Program-made: the position numbers and the translations under genes
Part shown: piece after piece, positions 55,522-64,000 of the stretch
Position numbering within the stretch: the first letter of the stretch is position 1
Layout of the letters: the number at the start of each line of letters is the position of its first letter
The notes under the pieces: model-generated
Told to the model about the DNA's origin: nothing
Database searches by the model: none
Seen by the model: only the letters and a program-made list of their open reading frames with translations
Origin: Pantoea sp.
GTDB taxonomy: Bacteria > Pseudomonadota > Gammaproteobacteria > Enterobacterales > Enterobacteriaceae
Direction: 5' to 3'
Length of the DNA stretch: 64,000 nucleotides
Assembly (NCBI RefSeq): GCF_028283705.1
Contig: NZ_JAPWKD010000005.1
Location: 248,001 to 312,000 of the forward strand

Positions 55522-56682
55522 TTACCCCTCGGCTGCGATCCTGAATGCATTATCCAGATCGGCGATTAAATCTTCGTGATCTTCAATTCCGACAGAAATG
55601 CGGAGCAACGTTTCAGAAATTCCCGCTGCTGCGCGCGCTTCGGCAGACATGCCGGCATGCGTCATGGTGGCGGTATGCGAAATCAGGCTTTCAACACCGC
55701 CCAGCGACTCAGCCAGCGTAAACAGCTGTAACGCTTTCAGAAAACGGCGCAACCGGTTTTCGTCGGCGTCCAGCTCGAAACTTAACATGGCACCAAAACC
55801 GCGCTGTTGACGTACCGCATACTCGTGACCGGCATTTTCCGGCAGGGAGGGATGATACAGTTTTTTTACCAGCGGTTGTTGCTTTAGGTAATCAACAATC
55901 GCCAGTGCATTACGCTGTGCCGCCGCCATACGCGGTGCCAGGGTACGCAGGCCACGCAGCAGCAGGTAACTATCAAAAGCGGCACCGGTCACGCCGATAT
56001 TATTGGCCCACCAGGCCAGCTCGGTCACCAGTGCCGGATCTTTCGCAATGACCACACCCGCTACCACATCGGAGTGACCATTGAGGTATTTGGTGCAGGA
56101 GTGCAGCACCAGATCAGCGCCCAACGCCAGAGGGTTTTGCAGCGCTGGGCTGAGGAAGGTGTTATCCACCACACTGATAGCACCAGCCTCACGCGCGACC
56201 TGGCAAATCGCGGCAATATCCACCACGCGTAATAAAGGATTGCTCGGGCTTTCGACCAGTACCAGTTTCGGCTTCTCCGCCAGTGCAGCCTGCAATGCCG
56301 CTTTATCACCCTGATCGACAAATTTCACCCGGTACGCGCCGCGTTTGCTCAGGCTGTCGAACAGACGATAGCTGCCGCCGTAGCAGTCATGCGGAGCCAC
56401 CAGCAAATCGCCCGGCTTCAGGAACACCGTGGTCACCAGATGAATCGCGGACATGCCGGTATTGGTTAATACCGCGCCTGCGCCACCTTCCAGCTCGGCC
56501 AGCGCACGCTGCACCACATCACGCGTAGGGTTACCGCGACGAGAGTAGTCGTGCGCGCGAGGCTCATTGAAGTCGAGAAAGTTATAGGTGCTGGAGAGGT
56601 GAATCGGTGGGACAACGCAGCCATATTGCTCGTCATCATTCAAACCGCTGCGCACTGCGATGGTTGCCTGTTTACGCGTCAT
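55522..56682 (-). CDS. metB: cystathionine gamma-synthase
   Basis: A 386-residue PLP enzyme (E. coli 386) joining O-succinylhomoserine and cysteine. The PLP lysine is in HSCTKYLNGHSD near residue 198, and YSRRGNPTRD is the phosphate/substrate region. Start at MTRKQATIAVRSG; the frame is open upstream into the MetJ operator. First gene of metBL, divergent from metJ. Confidence 0.97.
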   Translation of the reverse strand: MTRKQATIAVRSGLNDDEQYGCVVPPIHLSSTYNFLDFNEPRAHDYSRRGNPTRDVVQRALAELEGGAGAVLTNTGMSAIHLVTTVFLKPGDLLVAPHDCYGGSYRLFDSLSKRGAYRVKFVDQGDKAALQAALAEKPKLVLVESPSNPLLRVVDIAAICQVAREAGAISVVDNTFLSPALQNPLALGADLVLHSCTKYLNGHSDVVAGVVIAKDPALVTELAWWANNIGVTGAAFDSYLLLRGLRTLAPRMAAAQRNALAIVDYLKQQPLVKKLYHPSLPENAGHEYAVRQQRGFGAMLSFELDADENRLRRFLKALQLFTLAESLGGVESLISHTATMTHAGMSAEARAAAGISETLLRISVGIEDHEDLIADLDNAFRIAAEG

Positions 56683-56740
56683 GGTGCTTACTGTTCCTGA
56701 AGAGTAAAAAGAAGAGGCCACAGGATAGCATTCCAAGAAT

Positions 56741-56788
56741 GGACGTCAATACATCTGGACATCTAAATGTCTTTGCGTATAGATTGAG
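56741..56788. promoter_or_regulatory. MetJ operator between metB and metJ
   Basis: Up to six tandem 8-mers like AGACGTCT: GGACGTCA, ATACATCT, GGACATCT, AAATGTCT, TTGCGTAT, AGATTGAG. The first four are good. MetJ with S-adenosylmethionine binds such arrays cooperatively, repressing metBL and metJ. Confidence 0.88.
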
Positions 56789-56961
56789 CAAAGCATCAAT
56801 ACCCGCTAAAATTACGCGTCATCGCCTGGTGTTCAAAACGCGCTTTCTTCAGGAAAGTGATGTTTAAGCATAAAACCTGCATTTTCAGGGGTCAGGCACC
56901 AAAAAATCGGGCATAATCAACGGATTTCCCCACTTTCCACTTTTATTGATTAAGGTAACCC

Positions 56962-57279
56962 ATGGCTGAATGGAACGGCGAATATATCAGCCCTTACGCT
57001 GAGCACGGTAAGAAGAGCGAGCAGGTCAAAAAGATTACGGTTTCTATTCCGCTGAAAGTGCTGAAGATTTTAACGGACGAGCGTACCCGCCGTCAGGTGA
57101 ACAACCTGCGTCATGCCACTAACAGTGAGCTGCTGTGCGAAGCCTTCCTGCATGCTTTCACCGGTCAGCCTCTGCCGGACGACGTTGATCTGCGTAAAGA
57201 ACGTAGTGATGAGATCCCGGAAGAAGCGAAGAAGATCATGCGTGAGATGGGCATCAATCCCGATACCTGGGAATACTGA
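56962..57279 (+). CDS. metJ: methionine repressor MetJ
   Basis: A 105-residue ribbon-helix-helix repressor, the same length as E. coli MetJ, with SAM as corepressor. The beta ribbon [16 protein letters not shown] (about 22-37) contacts MET boxes, and the [17 protein letters not shown] helix follows. Divergent from metBL across its own operator; ends at a shared terminator with rpmE. Confidence 0.98.
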   Translation: MAEWNGEYISPYAEHGKKSEQVKKITVSIPLKVLKILTDERTRRQVNNLRHATNSELLCEAFLHAFTGQPLPDDVDLRKERSDEIPEEAKKIMREMGINPDTWEY

Positions 57280-57293
57280 AGCCAGAAACAAAA

Positions 57294-57318
57294 AAACCCA
57301 GCCGAAGCTGGGTTTTTT
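57294..57318. terminator. bidirectional terminator metJ/rpmE
   Basis: AACCCAGC-CGAA-GCTGGGTT flanked by A and T runs between the converging genes. Confidence 0.9.
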
Positions 57319-57357
57319 CTTGTAGCCGACTCTCGTAAGAGCCGACGACAAATAATC

Positions 57358-57573
57358 TTATTTCTTGCTGGTCGGCAGGCTGAAACGCTTGTTGAAGCGA
57401 TCAACACGGCCACCGGTGTCAACAACACGCTGCTTACCAGTGTAGAACGGGTGGCAGTTGCCGCACACGTCCAGGTTCAGGTCGTGGCTCATGGTAGAGC
57501 GAGTGTGGATCACGTTACCGCAAGAGCAAGTGATGGTCACTGCTTCGTATTTCGGGTGAATACCTTGTTTCAT
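57358..57573 (-). CDS. rpmE: 50S ribosomal protein bL31 (zinc-binding form)
   Basis: A 71-residue ribosomal protein bridging the subunits. Cys16, Cys18, Cys37 and Cys40 form the zinc site of the C+ type, so this is rpmE rather than the zinc-free ykgM paralogue. ATG follows GAGGTTCTCCC. Divergent from priA, as in E. coli. Confidence 0.97.
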   Translation of the reverse strand: MKQGIHPKYEAVTITCSCGNVIHTRSTMSHDLNLDVCGNCHPFYTGKQRVVDTGGRVDRFNKRFSLPTSKK

Positions 57574-57604
57574 GGGAGAACCTCATAAAAGGCCGTGTCG
57601 CTCT

Positions 57605-59986
<2,382 letters not shown>

Positions 59987-60154
59987 CGTGCACCACATCT
60001 GCGAGCCGGATCGAAAAAAGTCGCACAAGTCACAATTTTTATGCAAATTAAGTAACAACACCAACCGGGGTTCGGTTAACAATAGTGCCCGACCCGGTAG
60101 ATGCCCGGCTTTCGACAGACTTTCAATGCGCCGAACTGCGTCAGGAGTAAAACG

Positions 60155-61192
60155 TTGGACCAGAAGCAATCCTCATCCGCCGCCACGATGAAAGATGTGG
60201 CAGAGAAAGCCGGTGTTTCGACTGCCACGGTTTCTCGTGCGCTGATGAATCCGGAAAAAGTCTCGGCTGCCACCCGGCAGAAAGTGGAACAGGCAGTGAT
60301 TGCCGTCGGTTACTCACCACACGGCCTGGCACGTAATGCCAAACGTGGCGAGACGCAAACCATTCTGGTGATTGTGCCCGACATCTGTGACCCTTTTTTC
60401 AGCGAAATCATCCGCGGCATAGAAGTGACTGCCGCCCAGGAAGGTTATCTGGTGTTGATTGGCGATTGCGCGCATCAGAATCAGCAGGAAAAAACCTTTC
60501 TCAATCTGATGCTGACACGCCAGATCGACGGCATGGTGTTGCTCGGTTCACAGCTGCCCTTTGAGGCCGGTGTAGAGGATCAGCGCAACCTGCCACCGAT
60601 GGTGATGGGGAATGAATTCGCGCCGGAGATGGCGTTACCCACAGTACACATCGATAACCTGACTGCCGCATTTGAAGCGGTGAACCATTTGCTGCAACTC
60701 GGTCACCGTCAGATCGCCTGTATTACCGGCCCCGAACATATCCCGCTGTGCCAGTATCGTTTGCAGGGCTACATTCAGGCGCTGCGCCGTAGCAGCCTGC
60801 CGGTCGATCCCACGCTGATTGTGCATGGCGATTTCACCTTCGAAGCCGGAGCCAACGCGTTAAAGCAACTAATGAGCCTGCCCAATCCACCGAAAGCGCT
60901 GTTTTGTCATAGCGACCTGATGGCGCTGGGTGCCATGAATCAGGCACGCAAACTGGGTATGCGGATTCCACAGGATCTTTCGGTGGTAGGTTTCGACGAC
61001 ATCGAACTGGCGCAATATTACGATCCGCCGCTGACCACCGTCGCCCAGCCACGGTTTGATATCGGTCGAGAGGCGATGCTACTGCTGCTGGATGAGTTGC
61101 AGGGGAAACGCGTCAATAACGGTTCACGCCTGCTGGATGCGGAACTACGCGTGCGTGGAAGCACGGCCCCCGCTGCAAAACGTGAAAAATGA
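60155..61192 (+). CDS. cytR: LacI-family repressor CytR
   Basis: A 345-residue LacI-type repressor of nucleoside uptake and catabolism genes, working with CRP and induced by cytidine. HTH with hinge TMKDVAEKAGVSTATVSRAL; LVIVPDICDPFFSEIIRGIE and the effector domain match E. coli CytR, while the hinge-to-core region is diverged. The start is taken as TTG 60155, since AGGAG lies 7 bp before it; this agrees with the E. coli N-terminus in length. Follows priA. Confidence 0.92.
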   Translation: MDQKQSSSAATMKDVAEKAGVSTATVSRALMNPEKVSAATRQKVEQAVIAVGYSPHGLARNAKRGETQTILVIVPDICDPFFSEIIRGIEVTAAQEGYLVLIGDCAHQNQQEKTFLNLMLTRQIDGMVLLGSQLPFEAGVEDQRNLPPMVMGNEFAPEMALPTVHIDNLTAAFEAVNHLLQLGHRQIACITGPEHIPLCQYRLQGYIQALRRSSLPVDPTLIVHGDFTFEAGANALKQLMSLPNPPKALFCHSDLMALGAMNQARKLGMRIPQDLSVVGFDDIELAQYYDPPLTTVAQPRFDIGREAMLLLLDELQGKRVNNGSRLLDAELRVRGSTAPAAKREK

Positions 61193-61339
61193 CCACCTTT
61201 ACACCGCATTTTCAGCGGATTCTGAAGGCAGACTCCGCTGGTCAAACTTCCGGCCCTTGAGTAACATGGCGAATTCCTTGCCGGGCTATTAACAGCATAT
61301 TTACAGGCCCGCATTTTTTTGAAGGGTATCAGAACGAGA

Positions 61340-62245
61340 GTGGCACAAAGAGATTACGTAGGCCGCGGGCGTTCAACAGGGACGCGTCGCAAAAAAAGCA
61401 CAGGCCGCAGCAAGAAAAGCAAAGGCGGTTCTGGCACCTCCAAACTGATGATCGTACTGGCTGCGGCCGTACTGGTCACCTTTGCCGGTGGCTTATGGTT
61501 CATCTCCCATCATAAGAAAGAAGAGACGCCAGTGATGCCGGATCACAAAGCGGCGGGTAATGGGCTGCCGCCGAAACCGGAAGAGCGCTGGAAGTACATC
61601 AAAGAACTGGAAAACCGCCAGCTGACCGTGCCCACACCCACGGAACCTTCTGCCGGTGGCGGCATTCAGTCGCAAACGCAGCTGACCGATGAGCAACGCC
61701 AGCTACTGGAACAGATGCAGGCGGATATGCGCCAGCAGCCTACTCAGCTGAATGAAGTGCCGTGGAATGAACAAACTCCGGCACAGCGCCAGCAAACCCT
61801 GCAACGTCAGCAGCAACAATTGCAGCGCCAGCAGCAGGTGCAACAACAGCAGGTGCAGCGCCAACAGCAGGTCCAGCAACAGCAGCCACAACATCAGCAG
61901 ATGCAACAGCAACCGGTCACCCGTCAGCCACAGCAGCAGCCAGCTCCCATTACGCGTGAGCCTGAGCAGCAGACCCGGCCACAGGAAACCGTGAAAGCGA
62001 AGCCAGTAGAGAAGGCATCGTCGCAGCGCTGGATGGTGCAGTGTGGTTCGTTTAAGGGAACTGACCAGGCGGAGTCCGCACGAGCGGCACTTGCCTTCGA
62101 AGGCTTTGAAAGCCGAATTACCACCGGTGGCGGCTGGAATCGTGTAGTCATTGGCCCCTTCAAGGATCGCAGCAGCGCTGACAGCACGGTGAAACGCCTG
62201 CACAGTTCCGGCCACGGAAGCTGTATTCCCCTCGCTATCCCCTGA
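61340..62245 (+). CDS. ftsN: cell division protein FtsN
   Basis: A 301-residue bitopic division protein that triggers septal peptidoglycan synthesis. Cytoplasmic basic head (MAQRDYV start), one membrane helix at about 36-55, periplasmic region with the essential PPKPEERWRYIKELE-like helix, a very glutamine-rich linker (about 150-215) and a C-terminal SPOR domain binding denuded glycan (WMVQCGSF to the end). GTG 61340 by homology to E. coli. The Gln linker is a low-complexity stretch likely to vary in length between strains. Confidence 0.93.
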   Translation: MAQRDYVGRGRSTGTRRKKSTGRSKKSKGGSGTSKLMIVLAAAVLVTFAGGLWFISHHKKEETPVMPDHKAAGNGLPPKPEERWKYIKELENRQLTVPTPTEPSAGGGIQSQTQLTDEQRQLLEQMQADMRQQPTQLNEVPWNEQTPAQRQQTLQRQQQQLQRQQQVQQQQVQRQQQVQQQQPQHQQMQQQPVTRQPQQQPAPITREPEQQTRPQETVKAKPVEKASSQRWMVQCGSFKGTDQAESARAALAFEGFESRITTGGGWNRVVIGPFKDRSSADSTVKRLHSSGHGSCIPLAIP

Positions 62246-62258
62246 ATAATCTGAGTTC

Positions 62259-62292
62259 CCCCGAGCCCCGTAATATGACGGGTGAATCGGGG
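62259..62292 (+). terminator. nested hairpin after ftsN
   Basis: CCCCGA/TCGGGG with CCCGT/ACGGG nested inside, 14 bp after the ftsN stop. It lacks a T run and runs directly into the -35 of the hslV promoter. Confidence 0.5.
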
Positions 62293-62319
62293 TTGAAACT
62301 CCTGATTACTACCCCATAT
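62293..62319 (+). promoter_or_regulatory. sigma-32 heat-shock promoter of hslVU
   Basis: -35 TTGAAA (62293-62298), 13-bp spacer, -10 CCCCATAT (62312-62319), matching the RpoH consensus (CTTGAAA / CCCCATnT). Confidence 0.88.
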
Positions 62320-62384
62320 CAGTTTGCATGATACTCCGCGCCAGGTGCGCGGAGTCCTTTTCTACTGCAACAAGGGGTCTGCCC

Positions 62385-62915
62385 GTGACAACAATAGTAA
62401 GTGTACGACGCAACGGCCAGGTAGTGATTGGCGGTGATGGCCAGGCTACTCTCGGCAATACCGTAATGAAAGGCAACGTTAAAAAAGTGCGTCGTCTTTA
62501 TAACGACAAAGTCATCGCCGGTTTCGCTGGCGGCACTGCAGATGCCTTCACCCTCTTCGAACTGTTCGAGCGCAAGCTGGAAATGCACCAGGGGCATTTG
62601 GTGAAAGCTGCCGTCGAGCTGGCTAAAGACTGGCGTACCGATCGTATGCTACGTCGCCTCGAAGCCCTGCTGGCGGTGGCGGACGAATCCGCTTCACTGA
62701 TCATCAGCGGCAACGGTGACGTTATCCAGCCGGAAAACGATCTGATTGCTATCGGTTCGGGTGGACCTTACGCCCAGGCAGCGGCACGCGCCCTGCTGGA
62801 AAATACTGATTTAGGTGCGAAAGATATCGTGGCTAAAGCGCTGAATATCGCTGGCGATATCTGCATCTACACCAACCATAATGTTAACTTTGAAGAATTA
62901 CCCTCTAAGGCGTAA
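62385..62915 (+). CDS. hslV: ATP-dependent protease HslV (ClpQ) peptidase subunit
   Basis: A 176-residue proteasome-beta-like peptidase (E. coli 176) that forms a double hexamer. Start at GTG 62385, so the mature protein begins TTIVSVRR with the nucleophilic Thr; AAGGGG lies 8 bp upstream. GGDGQATLG and [13 protein letters not shown] are family blocks. Heat-shock promoter upstream; hslU follows by 11 bp. Confidence 0.97.
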   Translation: MTTIVSVRRNGQVVIGGDGQATLGNTVMKGNVKKVRRLYNDKVIAGFAGGTADAFTLFELFERKLEMHQGHLVKAAVELAKDWRTDRMLRRLEALLAVADESASLIISGNGDVIQPENDLIAIGSGGPYAQAAARALLENTDLGAKDIVAKALNIAGDICIYTNHNVNFEELPSKA

Positions 62916-62926
62916 GGATCTGAATC

Positions 62927-64000
62927 ATGTCTGAGATGACTCCCCGCGAGATTGTCAGCGAACTGAATCGCTTTATCATTGGCCAGGATGGTGCGAAACG
63001 TGCTGTGGCCATTGCGCTGCGTAACCGCTGGCGTCGCATGCAGCTTGACGAAGAGCTGCGCCATGAAGTCACCCCGAAAAACATCCTGATGATCGGTCCG
63101 ACCGGTGTCGGTAAAACCGAGATTGCCCGTCGTCTGGCAAAACTGGCGCATGCGCCGTTCATCAAAGTGGAAGCCACCAAATTCACCGAAGTCGGTTACG
63201 TCGGCAAAGAAGTGGACTCCATCATTCGCGATCTGACCGACGCTGCCGTGAAAATGGTGCGTATTCAGGCGATTGAGAAAAATAAATACCGTGCTGAAGA
63301 GATGGCAGAAGACCGCATTCTCGATGCACTCATCCCGCCAGCAAAAAATAACTGGGGCCAGCCAGAGCATACCGCCGAGCCTTCTGCCGCTCGCCAGTCT
63401 TTCCGCAAAAAACTGCGTGAAGGTCAGCTGGACGACAAAGAGATCGAAATCGATCTGGCTGCCGCACCGATGGGCGTGGAAATCATGGCCCCGCCGGGCA
63501 TGGAAGAGATGACCAGCCAGCTGCAGTCTATGTTCCAGAATCTGGGTGGACAGAAGCAGAAGCCGCGCAAGCTGAAAATCAAAGACGCCATGAAGCTGCT
63601 GATTGAAGAAGAAGCCGCCAAGCTGGTGAACCCGGAAGAACTGAAGCAGGACGCCATCGAAGCGGTTGAACAACATGGCATCGTGTTTATCGATGAGATC
63701 GACAAAATCTGTAAACGCGGCCAGTCATCCGGCCCGGATGTCTCGCGTGAAGGCGTACAGCGCGACCTGCTGCCGCTGGTGGAAGGTTGTACCGTCTCCA
63801 CCAAACACGGCATGGTGAAAACCGATCACATCCTGTTTATCGCTTCCGGTGCGTTCCAGGTCGCCAGCCCGTCGGACCTGATTCCGGAATTGCAGGGTCG
63901 TCTGCCGATTCGTGTGGAACTTCAGGCGCTGACTGTGAACGACTTTGAGCGCATCCTGACTGAGCCAAATGCCTCTGTCACCGTGCAGTACAAGGCGCTG
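62927..64000 (+). CDS. hslU: ATP-dependent unfoldase HslU (ClpY), 3' end beyond window
   Basis: A partial CDS of 358 codons out of about 443; the frame is still open at the window end. Start [14 protein letters not shown], Walker [14 protein letters not shown] near residues 57-69, pore-loop segment GYVGKEVDS, the inserted I domain (about 110-240), and Walker [10 protein letters not shown]. It unfolds substrates and threads them into HslV. Cotranscribed with hslV. Confidence 0.97.
   Translation, partial: MSEMTPREIVSELNRFIIGQDGAKRAVAIALRNRWRRMQLDEELRHEVTPKNILMIGPTGVGKTEIARRLAKLAHAPFIKVEATKFTEVGYVGKEVDSIIRDLTDAAVKMVRIQAIEKNKYRAEEMAEDRILDALIPPAKNNWGQPEHTAEPSAARQSFRKKLREGQLDDKEIEIDLAAAPMGVEIMAPPGMEEMTSQLQSMFQNLGGQKQKPRKLKIKDAMKLLIEEEAAKLVNPEELKQDAIEAVEQHGIVFIDEIDKICKRGQSSGPDVSREGVQRDLLPLVEGCTVSTKHGMVKTDHILFIASGAFQVASPSDLIPELQGRLPIRVELQALTVNDFERILTEPNASVTVQYKAL

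Overview
The window is chromosomal DNA from a gamma-proteobacterium of the Enterobacterales, most likely Erwiniaceae (Pantoea/Erwinia type). Proteins such as IlvL, FabR, SthA, OxyR, ArgE, Ppc, MetL and MetJ can be aligned from memory with their E. coli counterparts almost without gaps. Against that, argG sits inside an argCBGH operon and the rRNA spacer carries tRNA-Ile/tRNA-Ala, both unlike E. coli at these loci. The genus is an inference; a 16S search would settle it.

Layout. (1) 0.4-11.5 kb is a metabolic and accessory segment: Mn(II) exporter mntP with an MntR box, an azoreductase, two MocR-type (GntR-aminotransferase) regulators each divergent from a probable target, mqo, a GST, a PhzF-like protein and an SDR. 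A 477-bp composite of two inverted ~200-bp structured repeats lies at 6.35-6.83 kb. (2) 11.6-15.2 kb is yhjC-yhjD-yhjE. (3) 15.3-24.4 kb is the branched-chain amino acid locus: ilvC/ilvY and ilvLGMEDA, with an intact ilvG, the ilvL leader peptide and its attenuator. (4) comM, maoP and hdfR lead into a complete rRNA operon on the minus strand (16S-Ile-Ala-23S-5S-Asp-Trp, 27.7-33.5 kb). (5) murI, btuB (cobalamin riboswitch), trmA, yijD, fabR, sthA and oxyR follow, then an OxyR operator and a probable OxyS-type small RNA. (6) The arginine cluster argHGBC is divergent from argE across two ARG boxes; ppc follows. (7) An AT-rich single-gene insertion (a YdcF/DUF218-like protein) lies between ppc and metF. 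(8) The methionine genes metF, metL, metB and metJ have tandem MetJ boxes. (9) rpmE, priA, cytR, ftsN, hslV and a 3'-truncated hslU end the window.

Most genes are housekeeping and biosynthetic, and regulation is readable directly from the DNA: MntR, IlvY, ilv attenuation, OxyR, ArgR, MetJ, B12 riboswitch, stringent-type promoters and sigma-32.

Points of most interest: the covarying inverted repeat pair; an rRNA operon whose two flanks correspond to two different E. coli rrn loci; the OxyR operator of exact 37-bp geometry next to a terminator-ended intergenic RNA; the ilvA terminator hidden inside the ilvY coding sequence; and the AT-rich YdcF-like gene. I saw no CRISPR array, prophage, IS element or obvious defence system.
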